Assembly (NCBI GenBank): GCA_944326265.1
Contig: CALVDE010000017.1
Location: forward strand, 81,000-144,999
Length of the DNA: 64,000 nt
Direction of reading: 5' to 3'
Source of the DNA: an uncultured Bacteroidales bacterium
GTDB lineage: Bacteria; Bacteroidota; Bacteroidia; Bacteroidales; UBA932
Shown: positions 8,285 through 17,128 of the stretch, one piece after another
Layout: each line of letters opens with the position of its first letter
Position numbering within the stretch: position 1 is the stretch's first letter
The notes under the pieces: generated by a model
What the model saw: the letters and a program-made list of their open reading frames with translations, nothing else
Database searches by the model: none
What the model was told of the DNA's origin: nothing
Program-made: the position numbers and the translations under genes

Positions 8285-9235
8285 ATGAATATAGAAAGAC
8301 CATCTGACAGTTGGAAAGATTACGAGCTGATAGACTCCGGCGGATTCGAGAAGCTGGAGCGTTTCGGACGTTATACGATGATCAGGCCTGAACCGAAGGC
8401 ACTGTGGGACAAGGCACTGTCCGAAGGGGAATGGAAGAGGAGGGCGCAGACGGCGTTTACTCCGGGGGCCGGCTTCTCCAAGGCGGGGAAGGAGGACAGC
8501 GGAGTGTGGACCATGCTCGGGCGGATGCAGGAGCAGTGGAACATCGCCTACAGGCTGCCGTCAGCTGCGGAAATCCTTCCGGAGTGCGGCGGAGCGGATC
8601 TGCATCTGCGCCTGGGTCTCACGGCTTTCAAGCACGTGGGTGTATTCCCGGAGCAGGCCCCGAACTGGGACTTCATCTACAGACAGGTGGCCCGTCTGCG
8701 TGCCAACAATATGAAAAGGGGGGGCGCCCAGCCTCCGCGTGTGCTGAACCTCTTCGCCTACACCGGTGCCGCCTCCCTGGCTGCAAAGGCCGCCGGAGCC
8801 GACGTCACCCATCTCGACTCAGTCCGCCAGGTGGTTACCTGGGCCCGGCACAATATGGAGATATCCTCTCTCGACGGTATCCGCTGGACCATTGACGACG
8901 CTCTCAAGTACGTTACCCGTCAGGTCAGGCGCGGTGCCTCTTTCGACGGCATCATCCTCGACCCTCCGGCGTATGGCCGTGGTCCCGACGGAGAACGCTG
9001 GAAGCTGGACGAGTGCCTGAACGACATCCTGAAGGGCTGCGCTCAGATCCTGGCTCCGATGAACAGTTTCCTGGTGCTGAACCTCTATTCCAACGGCTAT
9101 TCGGCCATGCTTGCGGATACACTCGTGGCCTGCGCCTTCGGTCCGGCCGGCCGCCGCACCTCCGGAGAACTGGTCCTGCAGGACGACTTCGGCCGCATCC
9201 TGCCCCTGAGCGTATATACCCGGCTGGAACGTTAA
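8285..9235 (+). CDS. Class I SAM-dependent methyltransferase, RlmI-like
   Basis: This 316-residue protein has the layout of the SAM-dependent rRNA cytosine methyltransferase group (Methyltrans_SAM family). The SAM-binding loop is NLFAYTGAASLAAKAAGA near residues 156-173, followed by the acidic strand end HLDSVRQVV, and the catalytic IILDPPAYGRGP near 224-235; DPPxxG is the motif typical of RNA base methylation. It lacks an obvious PUA domain at the N-terminus, unlike E. coli RlmI. The ATG at 8285 is preferred over an in-frame upstream start because the promoter -7 box lies inside the longer version. The target nucleotide is not known. The sialidase gene follows after 14 bases. Confidence 0.8.
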   Translation: MNIERPSDSWKDYELIDSGGFEKLERFGRYTMIRPEPKALWDKALSEGEWKRRAQTAFTPGAGFSKAGKEDSGVWTMLGRMQEQWNIAYRLPSAAEILPECGGADLHLRLGLTAFKHVGVFPEQAPNWDFIYRQVARLRANNMKRGGAQPPRVLNLFAYTGAASLAAKAAGADVTHLDSVRQVVTWARHNMEISSLDGIRWTIDDALKYVTRQVRRGASFDGIILDPPAYGRGPDGERWKLDECLNDILKGCAQILAPMNSFLVLNLYSNGYSAMLADTLVACAFGPAGRRTSGELVLQDDFGRILPLSVYTRLER

Positions 9236-9249
9236 AAGCATTGAGCGTT

Positions 9250-10374
9250 ATGAGCAAAATACTTGTCGCCATAATCCTGCTGCTGTCCTGTATGCGGGTG
9301 GCGCAGGCCGAGAAAGTGAGCCGGGAACAGTCGGAGGAAACATCCGCCGCGTTCTTCCGTCAGAAGCTGTTCTCTGTGGATGCTCAGGATACTTCCAGAG
9401 CGGTTTCCTGCTATCGCATACCGGCAGTCACCACAGCCCCGGACGGCAGCCTGATAGCCGCTATAGACGAGCGGGTGCCCTCATGCGGGGACCTGAAATG
9501 GAGCCGGAACATCAACATCGTCATCCGCCGCAGCACCGACGGGGGCCGGACATGGGACCGGGTGGAGAGGGTGGCGGACTTCCCGGACGGGCAGTCGGCC
9601 TCGGATCCCTCGCTGATTTCCGACACTGTCAGCGGCACAGTGTTCCTTTTCTACAATTTCATGGACCATGACAGGGCAAAGGACGAATATTTCTTCCATG
9701 TCATGCGCAGTGAGGACAACGGTCTGACATGGTCCGGGCCGGAGGACATTACTGCTCAGGTGGCCCCGGAAGAATGGAGGGGTGACTTCAAGTTCCTGAC
9801 CTCGGGGCAGGGTACGGCCACCCGCGACGGCCGGCTCCTGCATACGATGGTCAATCTCCAGAAGGGCCTGCATCTGATAGAAAGTACCGACGGCGGCCTT
9901 ACATGGCAACTGCTGCCGACAGCCATTGTCCCGGCAGATGAGTCCAAGGTCATAGAACTGCCGGACGGCCGCTGGATGATCAACAGCCGGGTTAACGAAG
10001 GCGGTATGCGCTGGATCCATATTTCGGAGGACAAGGGCCGCCTCTGGACTTCCAGTCCTCATCCGGGCCTGCCGGATCCAGGCTGTAACGGAGCCATTGT
10101 CCATTATCCGTACTTCGGAGGGGAGGCCGGCTGCCTGCTTTTCGTCAATGCCGCAGATCCGGAATACCGCCGGAATCTCACCCTGCGCTACAGTACTGAC
10201 GGCGGTATGACCTGGAGCTCCGGCCTGGTGCTGGTGGAGGGCGATACAGGTTATTCCGATCTTGCCGTCCTGCCTTCCGGGGAGATCGCAGTGGTCTGTG
10301 AGCGTGACGGATATACAGTGTGCGAGGTGATTGTCGTTGCGCCTGAGCAGATCTTCGGTCAGTGCACAAGATAA
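9250..10374 (+). CDS. Secreted exo-alpha-sialidase (GH33)
   Basis: This 374-residue protein hydrolyses terminal sialic acids from glycoconjugates. It has a signal peptide (about residues 1-20), then the sialidase hallmark YRIP (Arg56 of the arginine triad) and five Asp boxes of the S-x-D-x-G-x-x-W type at about 95, 154, 212, 259 and 315. Likely active-site residues are Asp73 (acid/base), Glu236, Arg247 and Tyr335 in TGYSDLAV (nucleophile). It has no extra carbohydrate-binding domain. The ATG at 9250 gives a signal peptide; the frame extends upstream only as a shadow of the methyltransferase gene. Secretion suggests scavenging of host mucin sialic acid, but no nan catabolic genes are in view. 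Confidence 0.9.
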   Translation: MSKILVAIILLLSCMRVAQAEKVSREQSEETSAAFFRQKLFSVDAQDTSRAVSCYRIPAVTTAPDGSLIAAIDERVPSCGDLKWSRNINIVIRRSTDGGRTWDRVERVADFPDGQSASDPSLISDTVSGTVFLFYNFMDHDRAKDEYFFHVMRSEDNGLTWSGPEDITAQVAPEEWRGDFKFLTSGQGTATRDGRLLHTMVNLQKGLHLIESTDGGLTWQLLPTAIVPADESKVIELPDGRWMINSRVNEGGMRWIHISEDKGRLWTSSPHPGLPDPGCNGAIVHYPYFGGEAGCLLFVNAADPEYRRNLTLRYSTDGGMTWSSGLVLVEGDTGYSDLAVLPSGEIAVVCERDGYTVCEVIVVAPEQIFGQCTR

Positions 10375-10462
10375 AAAGGACCCGCCGGACAGAGCGGAAT
10401 TTGAATATTTATCCGTATATTTGCTTGAATATTCAGAAACTCAAAAGGAATAAATAGACAAT

Positions 10463-11392
10463 ATGCTTGATCTTCTGGCTATTACCTGGAATGCCAATCC
10501 GGACATTCTGTCTCTCGGAGGCTTTCATCTGAGATGGTACAGCGTACTTTTCGTTGCCGGACTTTTTCCTGTCGGTTATTATATCATGCGCTCTTTCTAC
10601 AAAAGGGAGGGACTGCCTGTGGAACTGCTGGATCCTCTGCTGTTCGCGCTTTTTATCGGAACGCTTGTCGGTGCCCGTCTGGGACACTGCATCGCTTACG
10701 ATCCGGGCTATTATTTCTCTCATCCCTGGAAGATCCTCATGACCTGGGAGGGCGGTCTGGCCTCGCACGGCGGAGCGGTCGGCGTACTGCTGGCCATGTG
10801 GTGGTATGTACACAAGTACGGCAGGAAATACGGCTTCGGATACGTCCAGATCATCGACCGCCTGGTGATACCTATCTGTTTCGCCGGCATGATGATACGT
10901 CTGGGCAATCTGATGAATTCCGAGATATACGGTGTGCAGACGGATCTGCCGTGGGGGTTCATCTTTGTCCGCGATCCGCGCTGCGACGGTATGCCCCATC
11001 ATCCCACTCAGCTTTACGAGGCCCTGAGTTACTGCATCCTTGGACTGGTGCTGCTGTGGCTGTACAGGAAAAGGCTGGACAAGCTCCGCACCGGTACCAT
11101 TTTCGGAATATTCCTGATTGTGCTTTTCGGTATGAGATTCCTGATCGAGTTCATCAAGGAGGATCAGTCTGACTTCGAGGCCGGCATGGTCCTGAATATG
11201 GGACAGTGGCTGAGCGTGCCTTTCATCATTGCCGGCATACTGATCCTGGTGTGGAGCTTCAGGAAAGCGGGTCCGGCGGCCATACATGTGCCTCAGGCTG
11301 CCTTGAAAAGTGCAGGACAGCCGTCTGAGAGACAGCCGAAGAAGCCTAAGGACAAGACTCCGCTTACTCACGTACATCCGAATAACCAATAA
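10463..11392 (+). CDS. lgt: Prolipoprotein diacylglyceryl transferase
   Basis: This 309-residue inner-membrane enzyme attaches diacylglycerol to the lipobox cysteine of prolipoproteins, the first step of lipoprotein maturation. The Lgt signature is clear: GARLGHCIAYDP, then WEGGLASHGGAVGV (the conserved GGxxxHG region), RxGNLMNSEIYG and HPTQLYEAL. Seven or so hydrophobic segments fit the family. A charged, proline-rich tail of about 40 residues extends beyond the last membrane segment. Seventy or so bases upstream of the ATG are AT-rich, with a TATATTTG box at 10416-10423. trxB follows after 12 bases. The large number of lipoproteins in this window fits its role. Confidence 0.95.
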   Translation: MLDLLAITWNANPDILSLGGFHLRWYSVLFVAGLFPVGYYIMRSFYKREGLPVELLDPLLFALFIGTLVGARLGHCIAYDPGYYFSHPWKILMTWEGGLASHGGAVGVLLAMWWYVHKYGRKYGFGYVQIIDRLVIPICFAGMMIRLGNLMNSEIYGVQTDLPWGFIFVRDPRCDGMPHHPTQLYEALSYCILGLVLLWLYRKRLDKLRTGTIFGIFLIVLFGMRFLIEFIKEDQSDFEAGMVLNMGQWLSVPFIIAGILILVWSFRKAGPAAIHVPQAALKSAGQPSERQPKKPKDKTPLTHVHPNNQ

Positions 11393-11404
11393 AACATTAC
11401 AGAT

Positions 11405-12337
11405 ATGGCAAACGAAAGAATACAATTGCTTATAATCGGCAGCGGCCCTGCCGGTTACACAGCGGCTATCTATGCCTGCCGCGCAAATCTTAAAGCTGTG
11501 GTATACGAGGGCATACAGCCCGGCGGCCAGCTTACGACCACGACGGAGATAGAGAACTTCCCCGGTTATCCCAACGGAGTCCAGGGACAGCAGATGATGG
11601 ACGATTTCAAGGCCCAGGCCGAAAGATTCGGGGCGGAGGTCCGTTTCGGTATCGTGACCAAGGCGGATTTCTCCCAGCGTCCTTTCAAGGCTCAGATAGA
11701 CGATGACAAGTGGGTGGAGGCCGATGCGGTCATTATCGCTACCGGAGCCACAGCCCGTTATCTCGGTCTTGAGTCCGAGGAGAAGTTCAGGGGACAGGGC
11801 GTGTCTGCCTGCGCCACATGCGACGGTTTCTTCTATCGTGGCAAGGACGTGGCCGTGGTAGGAGGCGGTGACACCGCATGCGAGGAGGCCACCTATCTGG
11901 CTTCACTCTGCCGCAAGGTCTACATGATTGTGCGCCGCAACGTGTTCCGCGCCTCCAAGGCCATGCAGGAGAGAGTCTTCAACACCCCCAACATCGAGGT
12001 GCTCTGGGAGCATCAGACCAAGGAGATTATCGGCAACGACATGGGTGTGACCGGAGCCGTGCTGCGCCGCAACGACGGCACCGAGACCACCATCTCCATC
12101 GACGGTTTCTTCCTGGCCATCGGCCATCACCCCAACTCCGATGTGTTCAAGGAGTGGGTGGAGACCAATGAGGAAGGCTACATCATCACCGACGGCAAGA
12201 GCACACGCACTTCCCGTCCCGGTATCTTCGCCGCCGGAGACGTGCAGGATCCGACCTACCGTCAGGCCATCAACGCCGCCGCCTCAGGATGCCGCGCTGC
12301 AATGGATGCCGAGAAATATTTAGCAGAGAACAAATAA
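11405..12337 (+). CDS. trxB: Thioredoxin-disulfide reductase
   Basis: This 310-residue flavoprotein reduces thioredoxin with NADPH. The FAD-binding GSGPAGYTAAIYA is at the N-terminus, the redox pair is CATC near residues 137-140, the NADPH-binding loop is GGGDTACEEATYL, and the C-terminal FAD contact is GIFAAGDVQDPTYRQA. The length is typical. It lies between lgt and the cysteine desulfidase-type gene with gaps of 12 and 2 bases, so the three are probably transcribed together. It would serve the thioredoxin at 58565-59035 only if a cytoplasmic or membrane relay exists, since that thioredoxin carries a signal peptide. Confidence 0.95.
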   Translation: MANERIQLLIIGSGPAGYTAAIYACRANLKAVVYEGIQPGGQLTTTTEIENFPGYPNGVQGQQMMDDFKAQAERFGAEVRFGIVTKADFSQRPFKAQIDDDKWVEADAVIIATGATARYLGLESEEKFRGQGVSACATCDGFFYRGKDVAVVGGGDTACEEATYLASLCRKVYMIVRRNVFRASKAMQERVFNTPNIEVLWEHQTKEIIGNDMGVTGAVLRRNDGTETTISIDGFFLAIGHHPNSDVFKEWVETNEEGYIITDGKSTRTSRPGIFAAGDVQDPTYRQAINAAASGCRAAMDAEKYLAENK

Positions 12338-12339
12338 TC

Positions 12340-13671
12340 ATGGACGCTCAGACTTATTCAGATATACTTGAGCTGCTGCACCGCGAGGTAAAGCCGGCTC
12401 TCGGCTGTACCGAGCCCATAGCAGTGGCTCTGGCCGTAGCGAAAGCCTGCTCGCTTTTCAGGCCTCAGCAACCTTCCCGGATCAATGTGCAGGTAAGTGC
12501 CAATATCCTCAAGAATGCCATGGGTGTCGGCATTCCCGGCACCGGGATGGTCGGCCTCAACATAGCGGTGGCCCTGGCCATGGAGTGCGGCAACCCGGAC
12601 TACGGTCTGGAAGTACTCAAGGACCTGACCCCCGCCGATGTGGAGAAGGCCAAGGCATACGCTTCGGAGGGCAGGGTCAGGATATCCCTGGCCAATACTC
12701 CCAAGAAACTGTATATCGATGCCGAGTGCCTTTACGGACCGGCGGAGACACCGGAGCACCGATCAAGGGCCGTCATTCAGGATGACCATGATGCAGTCGT
12801 CTTCGTATCCAGGGATTCCCAGGTGCTGCTGGACAATATGTCTTCCTCAGCGGAGGGAGAGCCGTCAGCGGCTCCGGAGGCAGCATCGCATAAGACAACC
12901 CTGGACTATCACCTGGACATGCGGAAGATTTTTGATTTCGCGACCAGGGAGGCCCGTCTGGAAGACATAGCCTTCCTGATGGACGCGGCCAGAATGAACA
13001 AGGCACTGGCAGAGGAGGGACTCGCCCGTCCCTACGGTCTTCAGGTGGGACGCACGATTCAGGACAATATTCACCGTCAGGTCTTCGGCAAAGGCCTTCT
13101 TACTCACTGCATGGCCATGACGGCAGCGGCTTCCGATGCCCGTATGGCCGGATGCACCCTGCCTGCGATGAGCAATTCCGGCTCGGGCAATCAGGGTATC
13201 ACCGTCACAATGCCCGTAGTGGCTGCGGCAGAGCAGTTCGGCTCTTCGGAGGAACAGCTCATCCGTGCCCTGGCCCTCAGCCATCTGACGGCTATTCACA
13301 TCAAGGGATATCTCGGCAAGCTCTCTGCCCTCTGTGGCTGCGTGGTGGCCTCCACCGGCTCGGCCTGCGGCATCGTATGGCTAAGCGGCGGCAGCTTCGA
13401 ACAGGTGTGCAGCGCGGTCAAGAACATGATCGGCAACATCACCGGTATGGTCTGCGACGGTGCGAAAGTAGGCTGCGCTCTCAAGGTGGCCTCCGGTGTC
13501 TCCTCTGCCGTGCAGTCGGCGGTACTGGCCCTGGACAACCACTGCGTGACCGCCAACGACGGTATTATCGAGGATGATGTGGAAAAATCCATACGCAATC
13601 TCGGTGCTATCGGTTCCAAAGGTATGCAGGTGACTGATGAGATGATTCTCAATATTATGGTATGTAAATAG
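12340..13671 (+). CDS. L-cysteine desulfidase / L-serine dehydratase-like protein (CyuA/YhaM, UPF0597 family)
   Basis: This 443-residue protein belongs to the iron-sulfur-dependent L-cysteine desulfidase/serine ammonia-lyase alpha family. Key blocks are KPALGCTEPIAVALA near residue 20 (a cluster cysteine in GCTEP), the Asn-Ser-Gly block MSNSGSGNQGITVTMP in the middle, and the C-terminal cysteine-rich LSALCGCVVASTGSACG (further cluster ligands). Homologues break L-cysteine into pyruvate, ammonia and sulfide. The start at 12340 lies 2 bases after the trxB stop, implying translational coupling. Acting next to thioredoxin reductase makes a role in thiol or sulfur balance plausible; serine as substrate cannot be excluded. 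Confidence 0.85.
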   Translation: MDAQTYSDILELLHREVKPALGCTEPIAVALAVAKACSLFRPQQPSRINVQVSANILKNAMGVGIPGTGMVGLNIAVALAMECGNPDYGLEVLKDLTPADVEKAKAYASEGRVRISLANTPKKLYIDAECLYGPAETPEHRSRAVIQDDHDAVVFVSRDSQVLLDNMSSSAEGEPSAAPEAASHKTTLDYHLDMRKIFDFATREARLEDIAFLMDAARMNKALAEEGLARPYGLQVGRTIQDNIHRQVFGKGLLTHCMAMTAAASDARMAGCTLPAMSNSGSGNQGITVTMPVVAAAEQFGSSEEQLIRALALSHLTAIHIKGYLGKLSALCGCVVASTGSACGIVWLSGGSFEQVCSAVKNMIGNITGMVCDGAKVGCALKVASGVSSAVQSAVLALDNHCVTANDGIIEDDVEKSIRNLGAIGSKGMQVTDEMILNIMVCK

Positions 13672-13688
13672 CTTTAATTTTTAAATAA

Positions 13689-16600
13689 ATGAAACGGATT
13701 TTCAGAATTTTTATGGGTGCGGCCATGCTGGCGGCAGTGTCAGCGGCGGCGGGAGCGCAGGAGTCCCCGGAAGGACCTCTGTGGATGCGCTACAGCGCGA
13801 TTTCCCCGGACGGCAGTACCATTGCTTTTGCCTATAAAGGCGATATTTTTACAGTACCGGCAACCGGCGGCCAGGCCCGTCAGATTACCACCAACTCTGC
13901 ATTCGACTCCAGACCGGTATGGAGCCCTGACGGCAGCAGGATTGCATTTGCGTCCTACCGTATGGGCGGAGCCGATGTGTTCATCGTGGACCGTGACGGC
14001 GGCGTGCCTGTAAGGCTTACTACCCATTCGGCCAATGAGTTCCCCATTGCATTCATGAATGACTCGACCATCCTTTACTCCGCTTCCATACAGCCCTCGG
14101 CTGAAAGCGTGCAGTTCCCTGCCGGTTACAGTCAGATATATGCCGTAAGTACGGACGGAGGCGGCAGGCCGGTGATGTTCTCGTCCATGACCCTCGAGAA
14201 CATCTCTTTCAGCCCCGACGGAAAGACGATTCTGTACAACGACATGAAGGGCTATGAGGATGCATGGCGCAAGCACCAGACCTCGTCCATCGCCCGTGAT
14301 ATCTGGTCCTGCACTTTTGACGGCAGCAATGTCAAGGACGGAGAGTTTACAAAGCTCACTTCGTTCGAGGGCGAGGACCGCAACCCTGTCTTCACCGCCG
14401 ACGGCAAGTCGTTCTACTACCTGAGTGAGGAAGACGGCACTTTCAATGTGTGGAAGCGTCAGCTTGAGAGCGGAGAGAGCGTACAGCTGACTCATTTCGA
14501 GGGCAATCCCGTGCGTTTCCTCACGTCGTCCGCCGACGGTCTGCTCTGCTTCGGCTATGACGGCAGGATCTATACCCTCCGTGAGGGAGGCGAGCCCGCT
14601 TTGGTGGATGTACGTATCGTTACGGACAGGCAGGACCGCGACCTTGTAAAGCAGCCCGTGTACTATGCGCAGGATATTGCTGTCAGCAAGGATGGCAAGC
14701 AGGTGGCATTCATATACCGTGGCGACGTGTATGTGACAATGACGGACTACAGGACCACCAAGCGGATTACCAGTACTCCCGAGCAGGAGCGCGACCTGGA
14801 TTTCGCTCCGGACGGACGCAGCCTCATCTATTCTTCCGAGCGTGACGGTCTGTGGCAGGTGTACAGGACAACCATCGTCAATGATGACGAGAAGCTCTTC
14901 CCCTATGCTTCCGAGCTCAAGGAGGAGTGCCTGACCAATTCCGACAGACCCTCGTTCCAGGCGCTTTACAGTCCTGACGGCAAGGAAGTGGCATTCCTGG
15001 AGGACCGCACGGCCATCAGGGTACTCAATCTTGACACCAGGGAGGTGCGTACAGTCATGGACGGCAAGTTCCAGTACTCGTATCAGGACGGTGACCAGTG
15101 GTATCAGTGGTCGCCCGACGGAAAGTGGATATTGTCCAACAGTATTTTCCACGGAGGCTGGAACAATCAGGACGTGGCTCTGCTGGATGCTTCCGGCAAC
15201 GGAGTCATGCATAATCTTACCAACAGCGGTTACTCCGACGGAGGTGCCAAATGGGTGCTTGACGGCAAGGCCATGATCTGGAACAGCGACAGGGCCGGTT
15301 ACCGCAGCCATGGCAGCTGGGGCGCGGAGTCGGACGTGTACATCATGTTCTTCGACCTGGAGGCGTATGAGAAGTTCAACATGAGCGAGGAGGAACTTGA
15401 GCGTTACGAGGCGGCAAAGGAGGAACAGAATGAGGATGAGGGTGAGAACTCCGGAGCTGACAAGAAGGACAAGAAATCCAGGAAAGACAAGAAATCCAGG
15501 GACGCTGAGGAGGAACCGGAAGAGGAGCCTGTGGTCCTGGACCTTGAGAATGCCGAGTACAGGGTGGAGCGTCTTACCATCAATTCGTCCAATCTCGGAG
15601 ACTATGTGCTGAGCAAGGACGGTCAGAAGCTCTATTACCTGGCTTCATTCGAGGGTGGCATGGATCTCTGGGTGCATGACCTGATGAAGGACGAGACACG
15701 TATCCTGTCGAAGGGTGTCGGCTACGGTTCGCTGATCCTCTCTGATGACGGTACCAGCATATTCATGAATACCGGATCCATCAAGAAGATCGATGTGACC
15801 AGCGGTCAGGTGACTCCCGTGGAGTTCGAGGGTGTATTCGAGTACAGGCCTTACGAGGAGCGGGAGTACATCTTCGACCATGCGTGGAGACAGGTGGTGG
15901 AGAAATTCTATGATCCTGAGCTTCACGGCGTGGACTGGGATTACTATAAGGAAGTGTATGCCAAGTATCTGCCCCATATCTCCAATAATTTTGACTTTGC
16001 GGAGATGCTCAGCGAGCTTCTCGGCGAGCTCAATGCCTCACATACCGGAGCACGTTACGGTGCGCCCGGCGCGGCTTATCCTACGGCTTATCTCGGAGTG
16101 TTCTACGATGATACTTACACTGGGGACGGTCTGAAAATCAAGGAGATTATCAAGAGAAGCCCTCTGGCTGAGATTAAATCCGACGTGAGGCCCGGCTGCA
16201 TCATCGAGGAGATTGACGGCGAGCCGGTGCTGGCCGGCAAGGATTACTTCCCCCTGCTTGAGGGCAAGGCCGGCAAGGATATCCGCCTGACAGTGTATGA
16301 TCCGGAGACTTCCGGGCGTTTCGATGTCCGTGTCAAGGGTCTGCGCAGTGAGAGCGGCCTTCTGTATCAGCGGTGGGTGGACCGCAACAAGGCGGCAGTC
16401 GATTCGATATCCGGCGGAAAAGTTGGCTATGTGCATATAAAGGGCATGGACAGCGACAGCTACCGCGAGATGTACAAGGAACTTCTCGGACGTAACCGCG
16501 ACAAGGAGGCTGTGGTGGTCGATACCCGCTGGAACGGCGGCGGCTGGCTCCATGATGATGTACTGACCATACTCTCCGGCAAGGAATACGCGCGTTTCAT

Positions 16601-16964
16601 GCCACGCGGCCAGTATATCGGCAGCGACCCGTTCAATAAGTGGACAAAGCCTTCGTGCATGATTGTCAGTGAGTCCAATTACAGCGATGCATCAGGTACA
16701 CCGTGGGTATACCAGACAATGGGTATCGGCAAGCTGGTCGGTGCGCCTGTTCCAGGCACGATGACTGCCGTATGGTGGGAGAGCCAGATTGACCCCAGTC
16801 TCGTGTTCGGTATTCCTCAGGTAGGCTGCTGGGACGTGAAGAAGGGTCACTATCTCGAGAATGTGGAGATAGAGCCTGATATCCTCATCTACAACGAGCC
16901 CGGTGACGTGATGCGCGGCTTTGACGCACAGCTCAAGGGTGCCGTTGAGTCCCTGATGGAGTAG
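13689..16964 (+). CDS. Tricorn-like S41 family peptidase, secreted
   Basis: This 1091-residue protein has a signal peptide (residues 1-23) and the domain order of tricorn-type proteases: an N-terminal beta-propeller with WSPDGSRIAFAS- and FSPDGKTILY-type blades (about 30-350), a second propeller (350-700), a mixed-charge linker rich in Glu and Lys (about 580-615), then the core: helical domain with LNASHTGAR (catalytic His), a PDZ domain (YLGVFYDD...RPGCIIEEIDGEPV) and the S41 protease domain with VVDTRWNGGG and SESNYSDASG (probable catalytic Ser in YSD). Homologues cut peptides into small pieces. Periplasmic location is inferred from the signal peptide; archaeal tricorn is cytoplasmic. It starts 17 bases after the desulfidase gene. 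Confidence 0.9.
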   Translation: MKRIFRIFMGAAMLAAVSAAAGAQESPEGPLWMRYSAISPDGSTIAFAYKGDIFTVPATGGQARQITTNSAFDSRPVWSPDGSRIAFASYRMGGADVFIVDRDGGVPVRLTTHSANEFPIAFMNDSTILYSASIQPSAESVQFPAGYSQIYAVSTDGGGRPVMFSSMTLENISFSPDGKTILYNDMKGYEDAWRKHQTSSIARDIWSCTFDGSNVKDGEFTKLTSFEGEDRNPVFTADGKSFYYLSEEDGTFNVWKRQLESGESVQLTHFEGNPVRFLTSSADGLLCFGYDGRIYTLREGGEPALVDVRIVTDRQDRDLVKQPVYYAQDIAVSKDGKQVAFIYRGDVYVTMTDYRTTKRITSTPEQERDLDFAPDGRSLIYSSERDGLWQVYRTTIVNDDEKLFPYASELKEECLTNSDRPSFQALYSPDGKEVAFLEDRTAIRVLNLDTREVRTVMDGKFQYSYQDGDQWYQWSPDGKWILSNSIFHGGWNNQDVALLDASGNGVMHNLTNSGYSDGGAKWVLDGKAMIWNSDRAGYRSHGSWGAESDVYIMFFDLEAYEKFNMSEEELERYEAAKEEQNEDEGENSGADKKDKKSRKDKKSRDAEEEPEEEPVVLDLENAEYRVERLTINSSNLGDYVLSKDGQKLYYLASFEGGMDLWVHDLMKDETRILSKGVGYGSLILSDDGTSIFMNTGSIKKIDVTSGQVTPVEFEGVFEYRPYEEREYIFDHAWRQVVEKFYDPELHGVDWDYYKEVYAKYLPHISNNFDFAEMLSELLGELNASHTGARYGAPGAAYPTAYLGVFYDDTYTGDGLKIKEIIKRSPLAEIKSDVRPGCIIEEIDGEPVLAGKDYFPLLEGKAGKDIRLTVYDPETSGRFDVRVKGLRSESGLLYQRWVDRNKAAVDSISGGKVGYVHIKGMDSDSYREMYKELLGRNRDKEAVVVDTRWNGGGWLHDDVLTILSGKEYARFMPRGQYIGSDPFNKWTKPSCMIVSESNYSDASGTPWVYQTMGIGKLVGAPVPGTMTAVWWESQIDPSLVFGIPQVGCWDVKKGHYLENVEIEPDILIYNEPGDVMRGFDAQLKGAVESLME

Positions 16965-16983
16965 GGCCGTGTACTGAAATTGT

Positions 16984-17024
16984 TGAAGAGGGCGGATTTG
17001 ACTTAGAATCCACCCTCTTTTTTT
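16984..17024 (+). terminator. Rho-independent terminator after the tricorn-like protease gene
   Basis: AGAGGGCGGATT and AATCCACCCTCT form a 12 bp stem with one G-T pair and a short loop, followed by a run of seven or so T. It ends the plus-strand string that began at 8285 or 10463 and separates it from the Pho-box region. Confidence 0.85.
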
Positions 17025-17029
17025 GTGCG

Positions 17030-17058
17030 CTGTAACCGGAACGTAACGGCAACTTAAC
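17030..17058 (+). promoter_or_regulatory. Pho-box-like array of three direct repeats
   Basis: CTGTAAC (17030-17036), ACGTAAC (17041-17047) and ACTTAAC (17052-17058) are 7-base units separated by exactly 4 bases, a period of 11. This is the geometry of PhoB/PhoP boxes, and the TAAC core resembles known Pho repeats. A degenerate fourth unit (ATACATA) follows in phase. The array lies about 44 bases upstream of the TACCTTTG -7 box, the position expected of an activator site. It precedes a receptor-lipoprotein-phosphoesterase set whose function fits phosphate starvation. Confidence 0.65.
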
Positions 17059-17101
17059 AACAATACATACCGGATGTAATGAGGCTGAAACAGCCCCGGA
17101 A

Positions 17102-17109
17102 TACCTTTG
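17102..17109 (+). promoter_or_regulatory. Promoter -7 box of the TonB receptor operon
   Basis: TACCTTTG matches the Bacteroidetes TAnnTTTG box and lies 19 bases before the ATG at 17129. No TTTG is visible at -33, as expected of a promoter that depends on an activator bound upstream. Confidence 0.55.
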
Positions 17110-17128
17110 CCGCCGGAAAACAAACGGT

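Noticed and set aside
9013..9249. An upstream extension of the sialidase by 79 residues
   Set aside because: This part overlaps the methyltransferase gene in another frame; the start at 9250 gives a proper signal peptide.
13740..15311. A 523-codon open frame on the minus strand opposite the tricorn-like protease gene
   Set aside because: It is a shadow of a high-GC coding sequence; its translation has no domain, no promoter and no homology pattern, while the plus-strand protein has full tricorn architecture.
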